Shown here: piece by piece, positions 52,831-62,797 of the stretch
Layout of the letters: every line of letters starts with the position of its first letter
Numbering within the stretch: the first letter of the stretch is position 1
Assembly: GCA_022678445.1 (NCBI GenBank)
Contig: JALBWU010000001.1
Span: forward strand, 1 to 64,000
Origin: Candidatus Aramenus sp. CH1
GTDB taxonomy: Archaea; Thermoproteota; Thermoprotei_A; Sulfolobales; Sulfolobaceae
Direction of reading: 5' to 3'
Length of the DNA stretch: 64,000 nucleotides
The notes under the pieces: model-generated
What the model saw: only the letters and a program-made list of their open reading frames with translations
Databases searched by the model: none
What the model was told of the DNA's origin: nothing
Position numbers and translations under genes: made by a program

Positions 52831-54069
52831 GTCCTTGAGAACCTTCATTGCCGTATTGTAGCCCGGTATCCCCGTGACTTGACCTCCAGGGTACGTGCCG
52901 GCCCCAGTCAAGTAGAGTCCCTTTATGGGGGTGGTGTAGCCCCATCCCTTAACTGGCCTGCCGTCGAATAGGTATGGCTCAGCCATCGGCAAGTGGTTTA
53001 GGTTGCCGTAGGGAAGGAAGTACGCCCTCTCCGCGTCCCTTGCAGTGAGCTTTTCCTTGTACACTACCTCCCCCTTTATCATGTCCAGGGCCTCGTCTAT
53101 GTCGCCCATCATCTCCATTACGTGTCCCCCGAGGCTGTCGTCCGCAAAGGAGGGTATGACTATTTCGCCTGCATACGTATCTAAAATGGAGGATGCGAAG
53201 GGCCTCAAGTTCTCGGGGAGCTTTGGCTTGTCCTTGAACACGACGTTGTACTTTACCCACCTACTGTGCCCCACCTTTACGTCCAGCTTTAGGTCTGTTA
53301 GCTCATTGAGGAGTAATGGACTCCCGGCAAGCACTACAACGTCAAAGTCCAGGACCTTACCGTTGACCTTTACCCCATTGACACTCTCCCTGCCTACTAT
53401 CTCCTCTACCCTCGAGTTAAGCCTTACCTCCGCTCCAGCTTGCTCAGCCTTCTCCCTTATCCTCTCAGCCACTGTCCCCATCCCTCCCCTGACGTAGCTC
53501 CAGTCGGCGTAAAAGTAAGCTACAAGGTAGGCGGGAGAGTCCTCCATCCCGGGGTAGTAGAAGAACTCGTGCAGTTCCTTGGACAAGTACTTGTTGAGGA
53601 ACTCCTTTACCGTTAACCTCATGAGCTCCCCGACGCCCTCCTTTTCCGCCTCTTCCCTCACTTCCTCTTCCGAGGGGGGTTCAGTGACGAAGGTGAACTT
53701 CCTCTCCAAGAGGGACTTGAACTTGCACACCAGCTCCTCGAACTCCCTGAAACCGCTCTCCCCGGCCCTCTCCAGTTCCTCTACCCTCTTCTGCTTGTCC
53801 CTCCAGAAGGGTATTGGCCGATCTAAGTAGATGGTCTGGACGGGATCCTGCCTTATGAGCGGGATCGAGAACTCCTCCAACAATCTTCTTGGCATTAGGC
53901 CTAGGACGTAAGAAGCCCTGCTTACCTTAACGCCTTTCACTTCTACGGTCTCAGTCATTCCCCCTACCTTGTTAGAGGCCTCAAACACGACTACGTCAAG
54001 CCCCGCCTTCCTCAAGAAGTAAGATGCTATGAGCCCGTTGTGACCCGCACCTATTACGGCAACTCTCAT
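52810..54069 (-). CDS. FAD-dependent phytoene dehydrogenase-like oxidoreductase
   Basis: The 419-residue flavoprotein starts with the FAD Rossmann motif VAVIGAGHNGLIASYFLRKAGLDVVVFEASNKVGG, here noted in part as GAGHNGLIAS and VGGMTET, and ends with LYLTGAGTYPGGQVTGIPGYN, the C-terminal FAD signature of carotenoid/phytoene desaturase-like enzymes (CrtI superfamily). In crenarchaea, members may act on carotenoids or isoprenoid chains of membrane lipids or quinones. No crtB gene is near. It is divergent from the HerA-like gene with 32 bp between starts. Confidence 0.82.
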   Translation of the reverse strand: MRVAVIGAGHNGLIASYFLRKAGLDVVVFEASNKVGGMTETVEVKGVKVSRASYVLGLMPRRLLEEFSIPLIRQDPVQTIYLDRPIPFWRDKQKRVEELERAGESGFREFEELVCKFKSLLERKFTFVTEPPSEEEVREEAEKEGVGELMRLTVKEFLNKYLSKELHEFFYYPGMEDSPAYLVAYFYADWSYVRGGMGTVAERIREKAEQAGAEVRLNSRVEEIVGRESVNGVKVNGKVLDFDVVVLAGSPLLLNELTDLKLDVKVGHSRWVKYNVVFKDKPKLPENLRPFASSILDTYAGEIVIPSFADDSLGGHVMEMMGDIDEALDMIKGEVVYKEKLTARDAERAYFLPYGNLNHLPMAEPYLFDGRPVKGWGYTTPIKGLYLTGAGTYPGGQVTGIPGYNTAMKVLKDLSLKNP

Positions 54070-54071
54070 AG

Positions 54072-54079
54072 CTTAAATG
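54072..54079 (+). promoter_or_regulatory. TATA box of the HerA-like gene
   Basis: CTTAAATG is centred 26 nt before ATG 54102, so the disrupted gene still has an intact leaderless promoter. Confidence 0.5.
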
Positions 54080-54101
54080 TATCCGAACGAAATAAAACGC
54101 T

Positions 54102-55895
54102 ATGGAGACTGACAAGCTAAAGAAGCTAATGGAAGAGGCTGAAGAGGAGGCAAAGAGGAGCTCCATCGACGGGATAGTGGGGAGGGTAACGAGGTTCGAG
54201 AACGTCAGGGTGGGGGAGTCGCATTACGTCGTGGTGGACGTGGCCTTTGAGGACTACTTAAGGACTCAAGTAAAGAGAGGCGAGTACTTGGCAATAAGGT
54301 CCATAATACCTAGGGTCACGATGGTGGGGGTGGTGGAAGCCATAACTAGATCTGACATGCTTGCTAGCCTCAAGATAAGGGAAGTGAATAACTACAGTGA
54401 TCCCTAGACTCTGATGACTCCAACTACCATACAGCTTACCCCCATCACAGAGATGGACGACAAGGGAAGGGTGAGGCCAGCTGTGTCACCAATAGATCCC
54501 CAGTCACCAGTGTTTAGGCCAAGACCGGAGCTACTGGAGAAAGCCTTGGGTATCCCTGAGAAGGGCATAGTAGTGGGAAAGGTGTACTCTGGTGGAGAGG
54601 TAATAGAGGCCAACGTAAGGTTGGACGAGTTCACCCTCACCCACCACGTCCTGTTAATAGGCACCACTGGCTCTGGAAAGACGACTTTTCTCAAGAGGGT
54701 AGTCTCCTCGGACGACGTGGAAAAGCAGAGCGTGGTCTTCGACAGACAAGGAGACTTCGTTAGGCTCGCTTTAGAGAGGCTAAGGGATGCAACAATCATA
54801 ATGCCCGTGACTACGCTGATGCAGGGTTACAGCACGGAAAAATACGTGGACCTCTTCTTGGATAGGTATGGGAATGCGAATAACGTAGTAATTGACGATG
54901 AATACGTGAGCCTCGAGTACGAAAATTCTAGGATCTACCTGGTGCCGTACTCGATAGCCTTTAGCGAAGTTATGGCGAACTTCCACAAGATGACCCCCTA
55001 CATATCGCCCGCAGCGAGCTTAGTGTGGGAATCGCTAATGAGAAAGACCAGGGAGCTGTTGGTATATAAACTCGTGGACTACTTTGGGAAGGAGACACTC
55101 CCATATCCGAGGGCGTGGGAGCTCTACGAGACGGAGATCAAGCCAAGACTCTAAATAGACAACCTCACTGAGAGGTCCGTTTCTTTCAAGCCGAAGAAAC
55201 TTCAAGTTGTGAAGGGCAAGAAAACAGGGTTTGTGAACTCCGACAACGAGGGTAACCTGCTGGTAGACGTGCCGGAGGCCTTCGAAAATGCCATGGAGTC
55301 GCTGAGCCTAGCCCCGCAAACCAAGGAATCGATTATCAGGGTGTTGAAGTCGTACAAGGAGTTCGGCATATTCGACGTCATGGGTACCTTCAACCGCGTG
55401 GGCAAAGGAGTATGGAAGGAAAAGAACATAATAGTGGACTTGAGCTGGATCCTTGACTACACTGCCTCCGTGGAGGCATTAGCCACGATCTCCTACAAGT
55501 TACTGTCTGACTTCTTCAAGTACAAGGACGATATGTACAAACAAGGCCAACAGACCACGCTTTCCCTCTTGATCATGGACGAGGCACACGAGTACTTCCC
55601 CCAAGCGAGCAACGAGAGCACAAAGGGGGTTATAGAGGACTTGATAAACAAGCTCATGAGGCTCGGAAGGGTTAGGAGGTTAGGGGTAGTCCTTGCAACC
55701 CACTACCCAGACGACCTGAACGAGCTCGTGATCCAGCTTTCCAACACTAAGGTGATCATGAGGAACGACCCCCAAGTGCTCAAGAAGTTAAGCGCTGAGG
55801 ACTACGCAGACATACTGACAAACGCAGAGCCGGGGGTAGGGCTAATAAGGAGCATGAGGTTCACTAACGTCCTGTTCAAGTCCCTAGTTCCGTGA
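54102..55895 (+). pseudogene. HerA-like DNA translocase interrupted by two in-frame stops
   Basis: One frame of 597 codons runs through the whole gene with only two stops: TAG at 54405-54407 (codon 102) and TAA at 55152-55154 (codon 351). The three open pieces are 54102-54407, 54414-55154 and 55209-55895. The first looks like the N-terminal HAS-barrel domain, the second has the Walker A motif GTTGSGKTT (Lys193 of the joined frame), and the third has the Walker B LLIMDEAHEYF (Glu494). HerA/FtsK-type ATPases are hexameric DNA pumps working with the nuclease NurA, and a NurA-domain gene follows convergently (20-bp overlap). No frameshift is seen and codon use is normal, so the loss is very recent, or the stops are read through, or pieces act separately. 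Confidence 0.75.
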
Positions 55896-57027
55896 GCGCC
55901 GTCTCAAAAGCCAGCTTATCGTCGTGGATTACGTCGAGGAACTGGGATGCGATCCTGTAGCCTATGACGAAGAGAGAAGCGCTTACCTTTTTGCTTGCCT
56001 TGTCCACCACCTCTATCCAGGTAGGGATTCCCCTTTCGCTAAGCCTCGAGAACACCACGCCCGCGTAGTTCAGCGTGTCCATATCCAACGCCTCCACCCT
56101 GAAGAAGCTCCAAGGCCCAACGACCCTCCTTACAACAACGTAGTAGGCGTACTTTGGTGGAACTCCCTGCAGAACGCCCTCTACGCTTATGTCGTACTCC
56201 AGCTTGAAGGGGCCAAAGGCACATACCTGCTCTCCCTTGCACAGCTTTGAGTACAGCATCCGCATCACCTCGGGGTCCGGCATAGAGGGCAGGTTTCCAA
56301 GGACGTCGTTGACCTCCTTCACCTTGTATAGCTTCCTCGACTTCTCCAACCTCTTCACAACCCCCAGTACACTCTTCCCCTTAGCGACGTCTAACCTGTC
56401 CTTTATCAGGAGAGCGTAGGCGCGCCTATGGGACACCCTCGGGTTTCCGGGTGAGTAGCTGAAGTCTACCACAAGCTCAAGAGGAGTAGGGTAGATAGGC
56501 CCGTCTACAATCACAAGGTCCGCGTTTGCGGTCTTCAACGCCTCTGTCTCAGACTCGAACCTGAGCTCGTCGGCAACGTCGTCGAGGTAGGGGTAACTCC
56601 TCTCCTCGTAGTAGTCACCTACCCTGTTCCTGACTGCCACGTAGTCCTTGTCTATTACCTTTTCCAGTTCCTTCAGTATACCCTCGTTTGCCCACAACCC
56701 CAGGAACCTCGACTTGCCGTAGTAAGGGTAGAGCTTGAGCCCCTCTGTAGTGGAAAAGGTGGACATACCTAGTAAAACCATTCCCACAGATGTGTCCCTC
56801 AAGTACCGAGTGGAAGAGTCGACTGCGAACACGGTGAGTCCTGACTGCCCTGTTGAGGACCCTGTTAAGGACAGTGGCTTCACCTCTCCAAGGCCCTCTA
56901 CCTTTATCTCCTCTTGCAACTCTATGCTCTGGTAGTCCCTAACAACGTCTGGGTACTCGCTCTTTAGCTTTGAGACCTCCTCTGTTATCCTCTTAATGTA
57001 CTCCCTTATCTTAGCTTCCGAGGGCAT
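55876..57027 (-). CDS. NurA-domain nuclease
   Basis: The 383-residue protein has the NurA domain pattern: the metal-binding first strand TVFAVDSSTRYL (AVD-S), a second acidic strand DLVIVDGPIYP, and a later motif around RVEALDMDTLNYAG. NurA is a 5'-3' exo/endonuclease that processes DNA ends together with HerA. ATG 57027 is chosen over TTG 57051; it overlaps the CbiZ-like stop by 17 bp. At the other end it overlaps the HerA-like gene. This pair is probably distinct from the canonical herA-mre11-rad50-nurA operon, because mre11 and rad50 are absent here. Confidence 0.75.
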   Translation of the reverse strand: MPSEAKIREYIKRITEEVSKLKSEYPDVVRDYQSIELQEEIKVEGLGEVKPLSLTGSSTGQSGLTVFAVDSSTRYLRDTSVGMVLLGMSTFSTTEGLKLYPYYGKSRFLGLWANEGILKELEKVIDKDYVAVRNRVGDYYEERSYPYLDDVADELRFESETEALKTANADLVIVDGPIYPTPLELVVDFSYSPGNPRVSHRRAYALLIKDRLDVAKGKSVLGVVKRLEKSRKLYKVKEVNDVLGNLPSMPDPEVMRMLYSKLCKGEQVCAFGPFKLEYDISVEGVLQGVPPKYAYYVVVRRVVGPWSFFRVEALDMDTLNYAGVVFSRLSERGIPTWIEVVDKASKKVSASLFVIGYRIASQFLDVIHDDKLAFETALTELGT

Positions 57028-57610
57028 TGCTCTTTTCCTTCTCGCCTTCAAGTAATAACCTTATGGTCTGCCTTACTTCCTTAGCTACCTTTCTGCCCAC
57101 GTCTGTCCCGGGCCCTAAGAAACTTACCTCACCTGGCTTGCCACCTACCGCAACTGCGTCGCTGACAGTGCCCGTGAATTCGTAGGACAAGTCTCGAAGG
57201 GCACCAGACTTGGCCTCAGTGACGGTCCTTATTAAGTCCACCATCCCGTTGATGCTGACACCAAAGTCCAGGAACACTGCAACGTTGATCGTTTTCCCAG
57301 CGTTTTCACCGCTCTTCCCAATGCCAGCGCTAACCATTAGCTTTCCCCAGTCCCTTATCTTGTACGCGTAGTTCCTTGCAGCGGTCATGAAGATCGCGGT
57401 GTCGCCACACTCAGTGAACTTGGAACAGTAGTCCAGCGCGTCCCCCCAAGGGTCTTTGCTGTCGTAACCATGGTCTACGAAAATCATCATTACCTTCCTT
57501 ACCTTCTGTATACCAATGGGATGCAGAGCCGAGGTAAGGGCGTAGTACTCATCTCCTAGGTCAAAGAGCACGTGAAACAATTGCGATCCGCCTTCACCTA
57601 GATCTTTCAA
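57011..57610 (-). CDS. cbiZ: CbiZ-like adenosylcobinamide amidohydrolase
   Basis: The 199-residue protein matches CbiZ, which removes the aminopropanol arm from adenosylcobinamide so that imported corrinoids can be reused for B12 synthesis. Motifs: TAARNYAYKIRDWG and AGKTINVAVFLDFGVSINGMVDLI (equivalent to the GTINI-type segment), then TVTEAKSGALRDL and the hallmark TGTVSDAVAVGG. It precedes and overlaps the NurA-domain gene, an unexpected partner. Other cobamide genes are not seen in the window. Confidence 0.75.
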   Translation of the reverse strand: MKDLGEGGSQLFHVLFDLGDEYYALTSALHPIGIQKVRKVMMIFVDHGYDSKDPWGDALDYCSKFTECGDTAIFMTAARNYAYKIRDWGKLMVSAGIGKSGENAGKTINVAVFLDFGVSINGMVDLIRTVTEAKSGALRDLSYEFTGTVSDAVAVGGKPGEVSFLGPGTDVGRKVAKEVRQTIRLLLEGEKEKSNALGS

Positions 57611-57716
57611 GGATTGAAGTTATCATAATACTTTATTAATGTTGTGTGGATTTTTTACGCAGTGATTAAACATTTTCTCCTTAATAACATAAGGAAATAA
57701 AACAGATTGTACTAAA

Positions 57717-57726
57717 GTTTTTAAAT
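57717..57726 (+). promoter_or_regulatory. TATA box of the winged-helix gene at 57747
   Basis: GTTTTTAAAT is centred about 25 nt before ATG 57747. This spacing excludes the earlier in-frame ATG at 57729, which lies directly behind the box. Confidence 0.5.
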
Positions 57727-57746
57727 ACATGTTAAAGCTTTCAGTA

Positions 57747-58043
57747 ATGGACGAACTACACGCCGTATGGGGCATAGTGCTCTTAGACAAGAAAGTCCGC
57801 GTGTCAGTGGACAAGATAATAGCTCTTTTAACCGCGTTGAACGAGAAGGGGGATCTGTCTCTCTCAGACTCAAGGAAGATAATAGGCGACAAGACTTCTC
57901 ATCCCGTGATAATTAGGGTCCTTGAGAGGCTGAAGGTAATAGAGAGGTACAAGAAAAGCAAATCTCACTATATTAAACTGACCGAGTTAGGTAAAAAGGT
58001 AATAGCAGCGTATCACGAGCTAGACAAGTCCATCTTTGAGTGA
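57747..58043 (+). CDS. Small winged-helix transcriptional regulator
   Basis: From ATG 57747 the 98-residue protein is one winged-helix domain: ELHAVWGIVLLDKK, HTH with KGDLSLSDSRKIIG and HPVIIRVLERLKVIERYKKSK, and the wing SHYIKLTELGKKVIAAY. It resembles MarR/PadR-like or DUF-type archaeal regulators. It lies next to a small RHH protein and ferredoxin, possibly controlling local genes, but no operator is evident. Confidence 0.7.
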   Translation: MDELHAVWGIVLLDKKVRVSVDKIIALLTALNEKGDLSLSDSRKIIGDKTSHPVIIRVLERLKVIERYKKSKSHYIKLTELGKKVIAAYHELDKSIFE

Positions 58044-58134
58044 ATCTTTGAGCGACAAGTTTATGATCTATTGTCCATTCATATTGACATTTTTCTAATT
58101 TTACTAAATTACTAATGAAAATATATCAATCAGC

Positions 58135-58142
58135 ATTATATA
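58135..58142 (+). promoter_or_regulatory. TATA box of the RHH gene
   Basis: ATTATATA is centred about 26 nt before ATG 58164, giving a leaderless message. Confidence 0.5.
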
Positions 58143-58163
58143 CCTTATAGAGATAAGGATAAA

Positions 58164-58322
58164 ATGGGCGTAAACTTTCCCTTAATTATGAATGTCCAGT
58201 TGTTTATTCCGGACGAGCTATTCGATCAGATAAGGGCAATAGCCATAAGGAGGAACATGACCGTCAACGAGGTACTAATAGAGGCATTGGAGTACTACGT
58301 TGATGTATCAAAATATAGTTAA
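58164..58322 (+). CDS. Small ribbon-helix-helix (CopG/Arc-type) DNA-binding protein
   Basis: A 52-residue frame too short for most gene finders. After a short leader (MGVNFPLIM) it reads as an RHH fold: beta strand NVQLFIPDELF, helix DQIRAIAIRRNM, the turn TVNE, helix VLIEALEYYV. RHH dimers bind DNA operators with their strands. The start is fixed by a TATA box 26 nt upstream; ATG 58188 would leave just the RHH core. It could be an autorepressor; no antitoxin partner lies beside it. Confidence 0.75.
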   Translation: MGVNFPLIMNVQLFIPDELFDQIRAIAIRRNMTVNEVLIEALEYYVDVSKYS

Positions 58323-58377
58323 TCTCAAATTAACTAAATATTCTGATAAATAAGAGTTATGATCCCGAAAAACTTAG

Positions 58378-59876
<1,499 letters not shown>

Positions 59877-60119
59877 TTGGTATTTAACATATAAGTCACT
59901 TTATATAAGCTTTTCTGCATTACTTTAAAGTACTTATATCACTTAAATTTTTTAAGATCTATATTGATAGTTTAATCCACTGAAGCAATAACTTGATGTT
60001 AGATTTAAAGTACTCGCCATGTGGGTGAAAATCTTTTCAATTTAAGGTCTCCATTACTCCCTTGATTGTAGAAAGATTTTAAGATAAAAATAATAATGGC
60101 AATTACGAATATTTAAATA
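59877..60119. other. A+T-rich divergent intergenic region
   Basis: About 243 bp with very high A+T. The decamer TTTAAAGTAC occurs twice (near 59924 and 60005), possibly a regulator site. Promoters for the MFS and DUF3211-like genes must lie here; several TATA-like tracts make a choice arbitrary. Confidence 0.35.
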
Positions 60120-60533
60120 ATGACCACGGTTTACAGGGAGTTTAAGACCTCACACGAATGCGACGCAGTCCTATCTATAATGAAGGACCCCAGGTTCTTG
60201 ATCAAGAACTTGTTCCCTCCCGTGAAAGAGGTGGAATTAAGGGGGACTGTAGGGTTCGTTGCAACGGGCAAGTTCATGCTCCAGGGGTTCCAAATGTCCG
60301 GTAACGTTTACTCGTCACCTAGTTCAGTCACTTACGTGCTTACTATGAACGACAAGAGGGACAGCGGGGGGAAACTTGTGATCTCCTGCTTCGACGGAAA
60401 CGTTAAGGTCAAGTTCGAGTACGAGGGGTGGTTCGACAGGCTGTCAGCTCCCTTCATAAGGTCGTGGTTTGACAGCTTCTCTAGGGGCTTTGACGAAAAG
60501 ATTAGACTGGAGAGGATCTCCAGGAAGATCTAA
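60120..60533 (+). CDS. DUF3211-like START-fold protein
   Basis: The 137-residue protein looks like a small START/SRPBCC-type fold: TVYREFKTSHECDAVLSIMKDPRFL at the start, a beta-sheet core (VELRGTVGFVATGKFMLQGF, VKVKFEYEGWFDR) and a long C-terminal helix (RSWFDSFSRGFDEKIRLE). Such folds bind hydrophobic ligands in a cavity. The pattern fits DUF3211, known from Sulfolobus. Its stop lies in a 13-bp tandem repeat. Confidence 0.65.
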   Translation: MTTVYREFKTSHECDAVLSIMKDPRFLIKNLFPPVKEVELRGTVGFVATGKFMLQGFQMSGNVYSSPSSVTYVLTMNDKRDSGGKLVISCFDGNVKVKFEYEGWFDRLSAPFIRSWFDSFSRGFDEKIRLERISRKI

Positions 60534-60553
60534 CGTATATATCTAACGTATAT
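60528..60553 (+). repeat. Two tandem copies of a 13-bp unit
   Basis: ATCTAACGTATAT occurs twice directly in tandem (60528-60540 and 60541-60553). The first copy contains the TAA stop of the preceding gene. The unit contains TATAT, so it may be a binding site or a replication-slippage product. Confidence 0.8.
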
Positions 60554-60630
60554 AATACAACAATAAATTTATCTTAAGGATCTACAATTTCGGGAAAAAT
60601 ATTTTAACTCTTGAAAGCAGTCTCAGTACA

Positions 60631-61941
60631 ATGGAAGATAGTGCATACCTTCTCTTTCTGACGGTCTCGTTACTAATCGGTTTCCTTTACTTTACCGTAA
60701 ACTCCTATTTAGCCGTGACCGAGAGTAAGGAGGAAAGGAGAGTAAAGCCAGATATAAGAGAGATAACTGCGGTAATACCAGTATACAATGAAGACCCAGA
60801 GCTGTTCGAGAGGGTAGTCAAGAGCGTCTCAAAGATAAAGTTCATCGTAGTAGGGGACGGCTGTTCAGAGCCCTATTACTCCATAACCAAGAAGTACGGT
60901 GGGGAGTTCGTACGCCAAAAGGAGCGGTCAGGAAAAAGGGCCGCCATGGCTGAGGGGTTCAAAAGAGTCAAGACCAAGTACGTCTTGTTCCTGGACAGCG
61001 ACACAGTCCTCGAGGAAGGGGCCTTGGAGCAAATGCTGAGCTCGATGGATGAGGATGTGGGAGGCGTGAGCCCAAGAATACTGATGATAAACAACGGGAA
61101 GTGGTCCTATTACTACGCGGAGTTCTTCGAGCGGATGTCGGAGGTGTTACAGAGGGCACTCAGCAGGCAGGGTAAAGCTGCAGTGCTCTACGGCCACTGT
61201 GCCCTGTATAGGAGGGACACCATAAAGGGCCTAGTGCTCTCCAAGGACTTTGTCCAGCCCAAAGTGCTTGGAATGAGAATCCTCATAGGCGACGACAGAC
61301 AGCTCACGAACTACGTACTTAACCACGGATACAAGGCGAAGATAGACTACAGGGCGGTTGCGTATACCATGCCTCCCAAAGACATAAAGGGCTTCTTCAA
61401 CCAGCTAATAAGGTGGACGAAGGCCAACTACTTGTACTTCTTCGAGGACGTGTTGAAAGGGACAATAGTTAACAAGGGGACGCTTTACGTGTTCAACGCC
61501 TTCTACACGAACGTCCTGCCCTTTCTAGTTTTAGGAACCATGTTCTACGAGACACTGATTTTAGGGTTTAAGATAAATCTCGACCCCCAGACCTACATGA
61601 GGCTGACAGTACACCTAATATACCGCATACTCGACTTCATGATGAGTGGGGCTGTACCAATTTTTATAGCGACTAAGCTCGTTGGAATACGCAATGGAGA
61701 TCCAAGTATTGTACTACACGTGTGGGGGAGGACGTTCTCTCGTGAGTCGTTGTTGACGTCCTCAATACACCTCATGAGCTCCCTGTCAACTTTGCCCTTT
61801 GCCGTCGCCGTGTTTAAGATGGTGGAGAGGGACAAGGTAAAGGTAATAACCATAGGTTCCATAGCCCTCATTGCCCAGATGGCGGCAGCCTTCTACGCTC
61901 TGCTTACCCTATGGAAGCAGGAGGGCTGGAGGACTAGGTAG
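60631..61941 (+). CDS. Processive family 2 glycosyltransferase (hyaluronan/cellulose synthase-like)
   Basis: The 436-residue membrane enzyme starts with one helix (YLLFLTVSLLIGFLYFTV), then a GT-A domain with TAVIPVYNEDPELF, the FLDSDTVLEEGAL DxD motif, GDDRQLTNYVL and the acceptor/processivity motif QLIRW. Three or four C-terminal helices follow. It should polymerise or transfer sugars while exporting the product. The spacing of D, DxD, D and QxxRW is that of processive enzymes. A TATA-like ATATTTTAAC (60599-60608) is centred about 27 nt before the ATG. Confidence 0.88.
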   Translation: MEDSAYLLFLTVSLLIGFLYFTVNSYLAVTESKEERRVKPDIREITAVIPVYNEDPELFERVVKSVSKIKFIVVGDGCSEPYYSITKKYGGEFVRQKERSGKRAAMAEGFKRVKTKYVLFLDSDTVLEEGALEQMLSSMDEDVGGVSPRILMINNGKWSYYYAEFFERMSEVLQRALSRQGKAAVLYGHCALYRRDTIKGLVLSKDFVQPKVLGMRILIGDDRQLTNYVLNHGYKAKIDYRAVAYTMPPKDIKGFFNQLIRWTKANYLYFFEDVLKGTIVNKGTLYVFNAFYTNVLPFLVLGTMFYETLILGFKINLDPQTYMRLTVHLIYRILDFMMSGAVPIFIATKLVGIRNGDPSIVLHVWGRTFSRESLLTSSIHLMSSLSTLPFAVAVFKMVERDKVKVITIGSIALIAQMAAAFYALLTLWKQEGWRTR

Positions 61942-62797
61942 GGACCCTGCATAGGAAGCTCTCTAAACCCTTGTAGGTGGTCTTCTCGTAGTACACGAAG
62001 CCGGCGTTTTTGTCCCTCTCCTTTAGGTGTATTGATGCGGTGGTCACGAACAGAGTGTTTAGGTTTTCTCCCCCGAAGGTAACGGAAGTGACGTTTAAAG
62101 TTGGAACTTCTATAGTCTCGAGGAGCTCGTGGGACTCTGGGTCTACCCTTACAACTTTCCCCCCGCCAAAAAGGGCAACCCATAGCTTACCCTCTGAGTC
62201 AATCGTCATTCCGTCCGGGTTCCCGTTCAACCTAGTCGAGTTGAAGTCAAACGCTACCCCCTTCTTTCCTAGTCTACCCTCTTCCAAGTCAAACTCAAAT
62301 GAGAACACCTTCCTGGTGGGCGTGTCTATGAAGTAGAAGACCTTGTTGTCCACGCTCCATGCCATCCCGTTAGATATGGTGGTGCCAGAGATGACTTCCC
62401 TGTAACTCCCGTTTAGGTCGAGTACGTAGAGACCACCCGTGGGGTACCTCTCCTCGAGGTTCATCGTCCCAGCCCAGTACCTCCCCAAGGCGTCGCACTT
62501 GCCGTCGTTAAATCTGTTCCTCGAGTCCCACTCCTTTACCTCGTACCCCAGCCTCACGTCAGAGGGAAAGTTAACCAAGTAGAAGCCCCTCCCTGAGGTC
62601 ACAACTAGCTCCCACAAGACGTGTGGCTGGATGGAGCTGACGTAGTCCCCTAGGCGTAGCTTCTCCTCAACCTTTCCCCTCCTGTAAATTACCCCCTTTA
62701 GAATGTCCACCCAGTAAAGGCGACCCCTGTGCCAGAGGGGAGTCTCAAAGAGCTCCCCGCTCTCCTCAGAGTACTTGTCCATGATATTAACTTTCAT
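61934..62797 (-). CDS. SMP-30/gluconolactonase-family beta-propeller
   Basis: The 287-residue protein matches SMP-30/gluconolaconase/LRE-like hydrolases, six-bladed propellers with one divalent metal. Motifs: EGPLWH-equivalent LFETPLWHRGRLYWVD with an early Glu, RFNDGKCDALGRYWAGTMN, SNGMAWSVDNKVFYFIDT and NPDGMTIDSEGKLWVALFGG. In Sulfolobales such lactonases hydrolyse gluconolactone in the Entner-Doudoroff pathway; other lactone substrates are possible. It overlaps the methyltransferase gene by 11 bp. Confidence 0.88.
   Translation of the reverse strand: MKVNIMDKYSEESGELFETPLWHRGRLYWVDILKGVIYRRGKVEEKLRLGDYVSSIQPHVLWELVVTSGRGFYLVNFPSDVRLGYEVKEWDSRNRFNDGKCDALGRYWAGTMNLEERYPTGGLYVLDLNGSYREVISGTTISNGMAWSVDNKVFYFIDTPTRKVFSFEFDLEEGRLGKKGVAFDFNSTRLNGNPDGMTIDSEGKLWVALFGGGKVVRVDPESHELLETIEVPTLNVTSVTFGGENLNTLFVTTASIHLKERDKNAGFVYYEKTTYKGLESFLCRVPT

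Noticed and set aside
54405-54407. TAG in the HerA-like gene as a pyrrolysine codon
   Set aside because: No pyl genes are seen here or expected in Sulfolobales, and the second stop is TAA, which pyrrolysine decoding cannot explain.
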